DNA of 9,586 nt, from positions 1-9,586 of the forward strand of contig JAWXCH010000243.1 of NCBI GenBank assembly GCA_034440595.1, written 5' to 3'. The stretch is from JAWXCH01 sp034440595 (lineage in GTDB: Bacteria; Planctomycetota; Planctomycetia; Pirellulales; JALHPA01). The translations under genes and the position numbers were made by a program. The notes beneath the pieces were generated by a model that saw only the letters and a program-made list of their open reading frames with translations, searched no databases and had not been told where the DNA came from. Shown piece after piece: positions 1 to 5,804 of this stretch. Every line of letters begins with the position of its first letter. Positions within the stretch are counted from its first letter, which is position 1.

Positions 1-293
1 ATCTTCGAGTGGTAGTGATACACTTCCTGCCCCAACAGCCGCTCGGTTGTGTCAACGACTCGGCGGGAGCGTGCGAACATTCCATAAAGATCGTCACCAG
101 CAATGCACCAAGCGGAAATGTCGCTTTTCCCGCCGGCACCATCGTCGAGCGCCTGCGAGTGCTGAGCCATTTCGCGATCATCTTTCGCCGTTTCCAGCAG
201 CAGTGCGACCTCGTCGGCCGCGAACAGAGAGTCGACCATCAAATAGCCCTGCTCGTTGAACTGCTCGATATGTTCTTGCTTGAGTTTAAACAT
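1..293 (-). CDS. PhyH (phytanoyl-CoA dioxygenase) family protein, N-terminal part, runs off left edge
   Basis: This is the first 97 codons of a minus-strand gene that continues beyond the window. The start reads MFKLKQEHIEQFNEQGYLMV, followed by DSLFAADEVALLL and, at residues 91-97, VYHYHSK. The opening helix with 'F-x-x-x-G-Y-L-x-V-x-x-L-F', and a Y-H-x-H-S-K strand near residue 95, are typical of the PhyH family of Fe(II)/2-oxoglutarate dioxygenases in planctomycetes. In this family the HxD iron ligands normally come just after this strand, so they lie outside the window and catalysis cannot be judged. The start is well supported: AGGAGG at 304-299 stands 5 nt before the ATG at 293-291. The gene follows the lipoprotein gene on the same strand after 58 nt, so it probably belongs to the same transcription unit. 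The substrate is unknown; planctomycete PhyH proteins are highly expanded and mostly uncharacterised. Confidence 0.8.
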   Translation of the reverse strand, partial: MFKLKQEHIEQFNEQGYLMVDSLFAADEVALLLETAKDDREMAQHSQALDDGAGGKSDISAWCIAGDDLYGMFARSRRVVDTTERLLGQEVYHYHSK

Positions 294-298
294 GTGAT

Positions 299-304
299 CC
301 TCCT
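299..304 (-). promoter_or_regulatory. Shine-Dalgarno site of the PhyH-family gene
   Basis: AGGAGG on the minus strand, 5 nt before the ATG at 293. It is a perfect match to the core anti-16S sequence. It fixes the start of the partial gene and suggests strong translation. Confidence 0.8.
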
Positions 305-351
305 GAACAACCGGATATAAGTATTGCCCCGTGACGGAATTATCGCTTCGA

Positions 352-804
352 CTATTTCGAACGCATTTCTATGTCATGCTCATTCTGCCCCGGCTCAATA
401 GTCACGCTTAATGTGGATTTCGTGTTGTATTGCGGCGGCGCTTTTTCAGCCCATTCGTCGACCATAGCTGCAGGATCGGTCGCCTCCGCCGGATTGGTCG
501 GTGGTAGCGCAAAAGGAGAACGTATTTTGCGTCCCGTTCTAAACGGCACCTGCACCTCGACACGATGCTTGCCGAGCGTGGGGCCTTTCTGTTCGTCAAT
601 GTCGTACTTGCCGTCTTGAATCTGGCCACCGACCGAGGGCCCACCGCCAGGTTCCAACGAGATGAAACGGATCGACCCCGATTCCACCGGTTGCCCATTG
701 ATCGAGACGTTCCCGTCGATCGAGGCTCTTTCGACGCCTGCGCGACCGCAGCCAATAACAGTTAGCGACATAGTGGCCAACAGAAATCCAAACCAGTGCT
801 TCAT
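352..804 (-). CDS. Small lipoprotein with carboxypeptidase-regulatory-like fold (DUF1559 partner)
   Basis: The 150-residue product begins MKHWFGFLLATMSLTVIGCG. This is a short charged start, a hydrophobic stretch and a lipobox (V-I-G-C, Cys19), so it is probably a lipid-anchored exported protein. The mature part starts with a pattern (DGNVSINGQPVESGSIRFI) like the beta-strands of carboxypeptidase-regulatory-like domains, a hallmark of small planctomycete lipoproteins encoded next to DUF1559 proteins. It ends with a strand-rich tail (LSVTIEPGQNEHDIEM). An in-frame ATG at 849 would add 15 residues ahead of the signal peptide. I prefer 804 because it gives a normal signal sequence, although its Shine-Dalgarno match (CCGGAA) is weak and the 849 start has a distant GAGG. 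The gene lies 89 nt after the DUF1559 gene and 58 nt before the PhyH-family gene. The molecular role is unknown; a structural or binding role at the cell surface is inferred. Confidence 0.75.
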   Translation of the reverse strand: MKHWFGFLLATMSLTVIGCGRAGVERASIDGNVSINGQPVESGSIRFISLEPGGGPSVGGQIQDGKYDIDEQKGPTLGKHRVEVQVPFRTGRKIRSPFALPPTNPAEATDPAAMVDEWAEKAPPQYNTKSTLSVTIEPGQNEHDIEMRSK

Positions 805-893
805 TTCCGGCCGCACCAAAATGTACCTAAGAGCGACACCCGACCCCATTCAGAGGGAACCTCAATTCACAGCTAGATATCTGGTTAGTGTTC

Positions 894-1931
894 CTAAGGA
901 AGCGTCACTACTTCTCCACCGGCGATAGTACTCAGGCCCTGCCAGACCGTTAAATCAATATCGTCGGAAGCGAAATGCACGCTACTATCGCCGAACAAGA
1001 CGAACACACCGCCGGAGTGCATACTACGCGCGGCAGCTGTCGCAGTATTCCAGTAAGTTCCCGGTGCTTGGCTGCAGGGCCGATTGAGTTCTGGTCGATT
1101 ACGCTCGGCGGGTGGGAAACAGGCGCTCGGGTCGAAAATATCGACTGCGGAAGTGTTAGGAGTATCCTTTGTAAACAAAGTGCCCCGTCCTGGGCCCAGG
1201 GTCCAGAACATTCCCCGGACATGATGCGCGGTGACATATTCTGCAAACATCATCGTATGGCTCGAACCATCTGGAATGCGCCCAACCTCCTGCCCGCGAT
1301 CGGCGCCGAACACCGCGCGCAACGGTCTTAGTTTTTGATCTTCCTCATACGTTCTGGTATGCGAGAGCTCCTGGCCGTTGAAGAACGGAAGGTAGTTGCT
1401 TAGCGACCAGCGGGCACCCTCGGTAACAGCAGCCCCTTCGCCGTCGGACGGGCACTGCAGGTTCGAAATTGCCGCTCCAACAGCTTGTTCGGGCCAGCCC
1501 GCGCATGGATCACTGGCGTTGTAAGGATACGTATGCCAGCGTCGTTTAAAGTCCATCAAATCGAATTGGGACTGCAACTCTAAATATGGGTACAGGCGCA
1601 CTAAGCAAGAGATTTGAGGGTCATTGAAAATTTTTGGTGCTGATGGAGGGTACACCGTATGGCAAGGTGACGTCTTAGTATTCAAGAAACCTTCGGGAAA
1701 GCTGCCATGGGCAGAGTGGTAATTTTGCAACGCGAGACCGATTTGCTTTACGTTGTTCATGCACTGGCTTCGCCGCGCAGCTTCCCGTGCCGCCTGCACT
1801 GCGGGCAGCAACAAGGCTACAAGGATGCCAATGATGGCAATGACTACGAGGAGCTCGACGAGCGTGAAGCCTCGCGAACTTGATTGGTTCCGCTTCGTTC
1901 CGCCCGTTACAACAACCGCCTGACGCCTCAT
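894..1931 (-). CDS. DUF1559 pseudopilin-like secreted protein
   Basis: The 345-residue protein carries a type IV prepilin leader. After a 21-residue leader ending in R-G, the sequence FTLVELLVVIAIIGILVALL contains the conserved Glu at mature position 5 (E26) and a long hydrophobic helix. A prepilin peptidase would be expected to cut between G21 and F22. The following helix (AVQAAREAARRSQCMNNVKQIG) and the C-terminal block GGVFVLFGDSSVHFASDDID, ending AGGEVVTLP, are diagnostic of DUF1559, a family greatly expanded in planctomycetes. Length is normal for the family. An in-frame ATG at 1985 lies inside the upstream regulator gene. The start at 1931 is favoured because AAGGGGG (1943-1937) stands 5 nt before it and the leader has a sensible length. 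It starts 16 nt after the LacI-type gene ends, implying co-transcription. DUF1559 proteins are thought to be pseudopilin-like surface or secretion components; no precise function is established. Confidence 0.92.
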   Translation of the reverse strand: MRRQAVVVTGGTKRNQSSSRGFTLVELLVVIAIIGILVALLLPAVQAAREAARRSQCMNNVKQIGLALQNYHSAHGSFPEGFLNTKTSPCHTVYPPSAPKIFNDPQISCLVRLYPYLELQSQFDLMDFKRRWHTYPYNASDPCAGWPEQAVGAAISNLQCPSDGEGAAVTEGARWSLSNYLPFFNGQELSHTRTYEEDQKLRPLRAVFGADRGQEVGRIPDGSSHTMMFAEYVTAHHVRGMFWTLGPGRGTLFTKDTPNTSAVDIFDPSACFPPAERNRPELNRPCSQAPGTYWNTATAAARSMHSGGVFVLFGDSSVHFASDDIDLTVWQGLSTIAGGEVVTLP

Positions 1932-1947
1932 ACCAACCCCCTTCAAC

Positions 1948-3006
1948 CTATCCGGCTGACTTGCGACATACGAACTCCATATCAATGACCGCCGTCTGTG
2001 GAGCCGCTAAGGAATTATCCAATCTGGCAAAAAGAAATCGACGAATCGCTTCGCTTACACCTTCGTTGTGACGATGACCTGTAGCAAGCTGAGGTCGCAA
2101 TATCCGCCCCAGAAGCGTATCATTGGCGCCGACAATGGCCATGTCGTCCGGTATCGCCATTCCTTTGTTTTGAAACCATTGAACGCAATACGCTGCGTCT
2201 TCATCGGATGCACACATCAGCGCATCGAATGGCATTTTGTCGGGAAAGCGAGCTTCCAGCGCATCGACCAGCCGTTCTTGTCCAGACAATGGATCGATGC
2301 CTGGAAACTCAACGTGAAATCGAATCTCAATCAATCGTTCTGCGCTGTGACCAGCTTCGGCCAATACGTTGCGGACCGCGTCGACTTTCAAGTCGTGATT
2401 GGCTACGTCAGGCATTGCGATCGCCAGCCGGCGGCGTCCAGATCGAAGTAGATAGCGAGCTGCTTGCTCATAAAGCGGGCCTCGACGGTGTACTACCAAA
2501 TCGCAGGGAACCTTAATTGGTTCATTAGAGACAGCGACGACTGCTACGAAATGGCGCAACAACGCCAATATTTTTGGGTCCGTGAGCATGTGCCGATCGG
2601 CATCCATCACGATGGCATCAACACGCCGACTAGCCAGATCTTCGAGGGCAGCCGCTGTCTTTTTCGCGTCGTTAAGGTGATCGATCAGGAACGTTCTGTA
2701 GCCGTTAGCAGCCGCCATCAAGGTGAGGCTGTTCACCATTCCAACAATTGGGTTATAGCCAGAGAGTGACCATAGTATCCCAATTGTCCGCGTTTTTTGC
2801 CCTAAGAGTGTGCGCGCTGCAACGTCGGGCAAGTAATTCAGTTCGCGCACTACGTCCAAAACACGCCGGCAGGTCTCCGCGCTTATCTTTAATTCCTTAT
2901 CACGACCATTGATGACAAAGCTGGCGGTCGATCGACTAACGCCAGCCCGCTCAGCAATGACTGCCATCGTCACTCGCGGCATCGGTCTCTTTGGGAGAAC
3001 TGCCAT
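1948..3006 (-). CDS. LacI/GalR-family transcriptional regulator
   Basis: The 352-residue protein has the full family layout. An N-terminal helix-turn-helix occupies residues about 13-35 (AVIAERAGVSRSTASFVING). The hinge segment NYLPDVAARTL (57-67) fits the Y-x-P-x-x-x-A-R-x-L rule of LacI hinge helices. A periplasmic-binding-protein-like sensor domain starts at about 73 (RTIGIL). The sensor domain normally binds a sugar or sugar derivative; I cannot name the ligand. The start at 3006 lacks a clear Shine-Dalgarno sequence; a second ATG at 2982 follows AAGAGA, so the true start may be 8 codons later. The regulator is the first gene of a minus-strand cluster and is divergent from the PEP-CTERM/glycosidase genes, so it is placed to control both sides. 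Autoregulation is likely in this family but not shown here. Confidence 0.93.
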   Translation of the reverse strand: MAVLPKRPMPRVTMAVIAERAGVSRSTASFVINGRDKELKISAETCRRVLDVVRELNYLPDVAARTLLGQKTRTIGILWSLSGYNPIVGMVNSLTLMAAANGYRTFLIDHLNDAKKTAAALEDLASRRVDAIVMDADRHMLTDPKILALLRHFVAVVAVSNEPIKVPCDLVVHRRGPLYEQAARYLLRSGRRRLAIAMPDVANHDLKVDAVRNVLAEAGHSAERLIEIRFHVEFPGIDPLSGQERLVDALEARFPDKMPFDALMCASDEDAAYCVQWFQNKGMAIPDDMAIVGANDTLLGRILRPQLATGHRHNEGVSEAIRRFLFARLDNSLAAPQTAVIDMEFVCRKSAG

Positions 3007-3038
3007 CGCACTCGCTCGCTGTATAGCAATCTGAATGT

Positions 3039-3049
3039 AAGAGGATCCT
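3039..3049. promoter_or_regulatory. Possible operator: AAGAGGATCCT upstream of the LacI-type gene
   Basis: The 8-bp palindrome AGGATCCT (3042-3049) sits about 36 bp before the regulator start. Its left side, AAGAGGAT, recurs at 3180-3187 inside the divergent promoter spacer. The recurrence makes a shared binding site possible, but the match is short and the site lacks the central CG typical of LacI-family operators. Confidence 0.2.
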
Positions 3050-3164
3050 GCGGTCCGGTAGGGAGTTCGACGATTAAATACGCCGCATCAGATCCCTATT
3101 TCTGCACTTCCTCGCGGCCCGGAATCGGACAAAGAACGCCTGGGAAAAAGATAGGAGAAAATGA

Positions 3165-3193
3165 TTGACAAACCTCATAAAGAGGATTCTAAT
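3165..3193 (+). promoter_or_regulatory. Near-consensus sigma-70 promoter for the PEP-CTERM gene
   Basis: A perfect -35 hexamer TTGACA (3165-3170), a 17-bp spacer and a -10 hexamer TCTAAT (3188-3193, five of six matches to TATAAT) lie upstream of the plus-strand genes. Transcription would start near 3200 and give a leader of about 117 nt before the ATG at 3317. An inverted repeat CCTC-ATAAA-GAGG (3173-3185) sits in the spacer, where a bound repressor would block RNA polymerase. Confidence 0.65.
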
Positions 3194-3242
3194 GAGACTA
3201 ACACGGTTTAGTTCGCGTTGCAAGACTTTGATTCGCATTTTT

Positions 3243-3309
3243 TTTGCCTTCCCGATTCGAAGTCACTTCCGAACTTTTTTAAAGAGAAGGCAAACACTTT
3301 CGGGAGGTG
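3243..3309 (+). promoter_or_regulatory. Structured 5' leader with potential Shine-Dalgarno sequestration
   Basis: Within the leader, TTTGCCTTC (3243-3251) is perfectly complementary to GAAGGCAAA (3286-3294), a 9-bp outer stem. Inside it, TTCGAAG (3256-3262) can pair with CTTCCGAA (3266-3273) with one bulged C. The 3' arm of that inner hairpin, CACTTCC (3264-3270), is also complementary (six Watson-Crick pairs, one G-U) to the ribosome binding site GGAGGTG (3303-3309). The two pairings exclude each other, as in riboswitches and RNA thermometers. No known riboswitch class is recognised. Confidence 0.35.
3303..3309 (+). promoter_or_regulatory. Shine-Dalgarno site of the first PEP-CTERM gene
   Basis: GGAGGTG ends 7 nt before the ATG at 3317 and decides this start over the upstream in-frame codon at 3218, which would place 33 extra residues ahead of a clear signal peptide. 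Confidence 0.85.
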
Positions 3310-3316
3310 CAGTTTA

Positions 3317-4159
3317 ATGAAGTTCACGTTGCTTCGATGGGCGTTACTGTCTGCCGCAATACTTATTGCGACGGTGCAGGTAAGGGCAGTGACTATCTTC
3401 CAAGAAGATTGGAATTCCGGAATCAATGCCGCGAAGTGGACCACCCAGAGCGTCGGCGGCGGGCCGTTCACGTTTGATCTTGGAGCGGCAGGTCTGGGGT
3501 CTGCCGGTGATTCTGCATTGTTTCTTCGTGATGCCTCGTTTAGTTACAGCGCAGGTGTGCGCAGCGTGATGAATTTCACTCGCGCTGAAACACTCACGAC
3601 GTCGTTTAAGTTATTCCGAGATCAGGGAGTTTCGTTGGACTTCACTTCGGTCGGCGGACCTTGGTCAAACACTTCAGCACCATCCGCTGTGCTGCCGAAT
3701 CTTGAGGACCTTGAAGCTGGCATCAGCACCAACCAGCCAAATGGAAGTACGTACTATGTGGAAGACGCGCCAGGCAGCAACGATTGGGTGACGACGCCAC
3801 TGTCCGTCGCGTTCAGTTCTGCGTTCGCGGCTGCAATTCAGAAGTCGCTTGCGATTGACGTGCGCGTCACGGTTGCGTCGACCGGGGCGAAAATCGAATG
3901 GTCGGTTGGCGGCGGGCCATCAACAGTGGAATTTGATACTTTGGGCCAGGTCGCAGGCACGAATTGGGGCGGGGCAAATACCGTTTCCGACACGAGCCCT
4001 CTCAGGCTCTTCTTTGGGGGCGTCGGCAATGGAACCTCTCACGCGGGAGCCGTCATCGACGACATCGTTGTTAGCGCAGTTCCGGAGCCGGCCAGCGGGC
4101 TGCTGGTAACACTGGTCTTTGGCGTTGCGGCATCATCCTGGAGACGTCGGCGTTCGTAA
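3317..4159 (+). CDS. Secreted PEP-CTERM-anchored protein of unknown function
   Basis: The 280-residue protein begins with a signal peptide (MKFTLLRWALLSAAILIATV, probable cleavage after V-R-A near residue 24). The mature part opens with a D/E-x-W-N-S-G pattern (QEDWNSGINAAKW) often seen at the start of lectin-like beta-sandwich domains in planctomycete secreted proteins, followed by alternating beta-strands rich in Gly, Ser and Thr. The C-terminus is a clear PEP-CTERM signal: VPEP at 255-258, a hydrophobic helix (about 261-274) and a basic tail WRRRRS. Such proteins are sorted by an exosortase, which is not in this window, and are usually released or surface-attached. It is the first plus-strand gene behind the strong promoter. 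A carbohydrate-binding or extracellular-matrix role is possible from the fold hint but not demonstrated; no catalytic motif is visible. Confidence 0.85.
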   Translation: MKFTLLRWALLSAAILIATVQVRAVTIFQEDWNSGINAAKWTTQSVGGGPFTFDLGAAGLGSAGDSALFLRDASFSYSAGVRSVMNFTRAETLTTSFKLFRDQGVSLDFTSVGGPWSNTSAPSAVLPNLEDLEAGISTNQPNGSTYYVEDAPGSNDWVTTPLSVAFSSAFAAAIQKSLAIDVRVTVASTGAKIEWSVGGGPSTVEFDTLGQVAGTNWGGANTVSDTSPLRLFFGGVGNGTSHAGAVIDDIVVSAVPEPASGLLVTLVFGVAASSWRRRRS

Positions 4160-4179
4160 CCTTATGGATTGCCTTCTCA

Positions 4180-4193
4180 CCTGCCGGGCGGGA
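4180..4193 (+). promoter_or_regulatory. Segment able to pair with the left arm of the downstream hairpin
   Basis: CCTGCCGGGCGGGA is complementary to TCCCCGCCCAGGCAGG (4242-4257) apart from two single-base bulges on the downstream strand. Since 4242-4256 is also the left arm of the hairpin ending at 4275, the two structures compete, as in attenuator leaders. Confidence 0.3.
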
Positions 4194-4241
4194 GGGCATG
4201 TTTTATCTGGTCGGTAATTGTTGTTTGCTATTTGGTTGGGA

Positions 4242-4275
4242 TCCCCGCCCAGGCAGGCTGCTGCTTGGGCGGGGA
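4242..4275 (+). promoter_or_regulatory. Strong 15-bp RNA hairpin between the two PEP-CTERM genes
   Basis: TCCCCGCCCA (4242-4251) pairs perfectly with TGGGCGGGGA (4266-4275), and the stem continues inward through GGCAG/CTGCT (4252-4256 with 4261-4265, one G-U) to a 4-nt loop GCTG. It is GC-rich and very stable on paper. There is no T-run afterwards, so it is not a classical intrinsic terminator. It could stop polymerase inefficiently, protect the upstream mRNA from exonucleases, or regulate the next gene, whose ATG lies 25 nt downstream. Confidence 0.6.
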
Positions 4276-4300
4276 ATCAGTAACACAGCGAGTACTCACG

Positions 4301-5710
4301 ATGAAAAATCGCATCGCTTTTCTGCTTACACTTGTATTGTCACCCTTGTTTGCATCTTCCGCTGAAGCGATTACGGATTTGTATCTAGCGGTGGATGATG
4401 GGGGCGAGACGTTTCCAGACGGTCGGCTTTTCCATTACACCTACAACAGCTCCACAAGCCCACCCACATACAGTTTGTTCGGGCAATCGCCACTGGGAGC
4501 GGGCACGACGATCAACAGCTTGGCTGTGAATTCCAGCCCGGGCTCAGGTGGCGGCATCTATGCCGCGATGTCGGGTAATTTTAACCAGCTGGTTGAATAT
4601 AGTTTCAATCGCGCCAGCGGCGTGTTCACGAGCGAACGCGCAATTAGTGGCATATTCAGTGAAGTCGCCGTCGATGGGCTCGACCGGATCTACGCCGTAG
4701 AAACGGCCACAACTGGCTTGCTTCATAATTATGTCACGGCCGGTGGAACTTTTAATTCCAATGCATCCATCGGTGCAACCGATGCCGGCGGCAGCGCACA
4801 GCTTGCGATCTTGCTCAATAACAATGTTGCCGTGAGCGGTGAGACTTCCGGTGGCGCTCCGAGCATGTCTCAGCAATACTCCTTGAGTGGTTCCTCGTTC
4901 AATCTCACCGGAGCCAACCATAATGGGGCTCTGATTCCAAGCGACTTAGCGACGTCACCGCTGGATGGAAAAATTTGGCTGGCGAACAAAAACGTACCGC
5001 TTGGAAGCGGCTTCAATACTCTTTACGAGCTACGCGTTCCACTCGCCGACGGTCCAAACTTTGGGTTCGAAAATTATGGTCAAACGATCATATTCGACGA
5101 CATCGACATCCTGTCGGACGGCACCGTGGTCGCAGTTGGTGTCTCGGATTTCTTTACGGGAGCCGACGAAACATTCTTGGTGTCCATCAACCCGAATAAC
5201 GCTGCAGCAAATGGTCTGATACAGGTAAGTGTGGGTGGACCCTCGCCCACCGTCCTCACCATTGATCATGAAGATACAATTCATGTCTCGACAATGGGCC
5301 AGCTGACCGCATGGAAGCTTGGCCCTCATCCAGAGGCTCCCGGGTTCAAGGCTTTCAGCGCTGTCGCGCAGATTCATGGGGTGGGTGACTTGGGAGTCGG
5401 GACTGCGATCGTCACCGCCGTCGATCCCAGCGTTGTGAACATATTTGGCGATTACAACGCGGACGGCAAAGTGGATGCCGCGGACTATGTGGCCTGGCGC
5501 AACAATCTGGGCAATCCCGATGAGTCGACCATCAATAATAATGGCGACGGTGCAAATGGCGTTGACGCCGGCGACTACACGCTGTGGAGAGCAAACTTTG
5601 GAAATCCGGGTAATGCTGGTCTCGGCAGCACTCAGATACCGGAGCCATCATCTTTAGCCCTGCTCATGTTCGCAGCGACGACACTGGTTTTGCGTCAGCG
5701 ACGATCTTGA
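4301..5710 (+). CDS. Secreted beta-propeller-like protein with dockerin-type repeat and PEP-CTERM signal
   Basis: The product has 469 residues from MKNRIAFLLTLVLSPL, with a signal peptide cleaved after A-E-A near residue 23. Residues about 25-375 contain repeated blade-like strands (e.g. VDGLDRIYAVE, SDGTVVAVG, DHEDTIHVST) resembling SMP-30/NHL-type beta-propellers. A two-repeat calcium-binding dockerin type I-like segment follows at about 383-437: D-Y-N-A-D-G-K-V-D-A-A-D-Y-V-A-W-R, then N-G-D-G-A-N-G-V-D-A-G-D-Y-T-L-W-R. The tail is a PEP-CTERM signal (IPEP at 446-449, hydrophobic helix, RQRRS). The frame is open up to TTG at 4169, but the ATG at 4301 starts a proper signal peptide; no strong Shine-Dalgarno sequence precedes it. 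It lies 141 nt after the first PEP-CTERM gene. It is likely an extracellular binding or scaffold protein; no enzyme activity can be assigned. Confidence 0.85.
   Translation: MKNRIAFLLTLVLSPLFASSAEAITDLYLAVDDGGETFPDGRLFHYTYNSSTSPPTYSLFGQSPLGAGTTINSLAVNSSPGSGGGIYAAMSGNFNQLVEYSFNRASGVFTSERAISGIFSEVAVDGLDRIYAVETATTGLLHNYVTAGGTFNSNASIGATDAGGSAQLAILLNNNVAVSGETSGGAPSMSQQYSLSGSSFNLTGANHNGALIPSDLATSPLDGKIWLANKNVPLGSGFNTLYELRVPLADGPNFGFENYGQTIIFDDIDILSDGTVVAVGVSDFFTGADETFLVSINPNNAAANGLIQVSVGGPSPTVLTIDHEDTIHVSTMGQLTAWKLGPHPEAPGFKAFSAVAQIHGVGDLGVGTAIVTAVDPSVVNIFGDYNADGKVDAADYVAWRNNLGNPDESTINNNGDGANGVDAGDYTLWRANFGNPGNAGLGSTQIPEPSSLALLMFAATTLVLRQRRS
5441..5612 (+). other. Dockerin type I-like duplicated calcium-binding segment
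   Basis: Two EF-hand-like loops, each followed by Y-x-x-W-R, form a tandem repeat at residues about 381-437 of the protein starting at 4301. The acidic positions D384, D388, D392 and D395 in the first loop are the expected calcium ligands. In planctomycetes such segments are common at the ends of surface proteins and need not bind true cohesins. Confidence 0.75.
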
Positions 5711-5745
5711 GCTCCCATTAGAATCGCTGAAGGCATTTTCGGACG

Positions 5746-5772
5746 CGTCAAACACTGACGTGTTACGTATTA
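5746..5772. promoter_or_regulatory. Overlapping inverted repeats upstream of the GH127-like gene
   Basis: The 94-bp gap before the glycosidase-like gene contains CGTCA-AACAC-TGACG (5746-5760), AACAC-TGAC-GTGTT (5751-5764) and TGTTACGTATTA (5761-5772, palindromic core TACGTA). Dense inverted repeats are typical of operators. The last one resembles a LacI-family site in having a central CG and matches 10 of 12 bases of the palindrome at 7795-7806. No convincing promoter hexamers are visible in this gap. Confidence 0.3.
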
Positions 5773-5804
5773 ATCGTCCATGTTGAAATAATGAGCTCGT
5801 TTAA

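Noticed and set aside
352..928. Several open frames of 66-115 codons on both strands overlapping the lipoprotein gene.
   Set aside because: They lack domain motifs and ribosome binding sites and overlap the minus-strand gene that has a signal peptide and lipobox.
2068..2769. Plus-strand open frames of 101-127 codons opposite the LacI-type gene.
   Set aside because: They are antisense to a well-conserved regulator, and their translations show no recognisable pattern.
3208..3246. T8 run at 3238-3245 after a possible GCG/CGC stem, as an intrinsic terminator in the leader.
   Set aside because: The stem has only three plus three pairs with a large internal loop, too weak for a terminator.
3218..3316. 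In-frame extension of the first PEP-CTERM protein to an upstream start.
   Set aside because: It would put 33 residues before a normal signal peptide, and the ATG at 3317 has a strong Shine-Dalgarno sequence at the right distance.
4164..4217. A 17-codon open frame (MDCLLTCRAGGHVLSGR) in the leader before the second PEP-CTERM gene, resembling an attenuation leader peptide.
   Set aside because: No Shine-Dalgarno sequence precedes it, it has no run of one regulatory amino acid, and frames of this length are expected by chance.
4169..4300. In-frame TTG extension of the second PEP-CTERM protein, with a hydrophobic stretch and Cys residues.
   Set aside because: The region encodes the 15-bp hairpin, and the ATG at 4301 begins a complete signal peptide.
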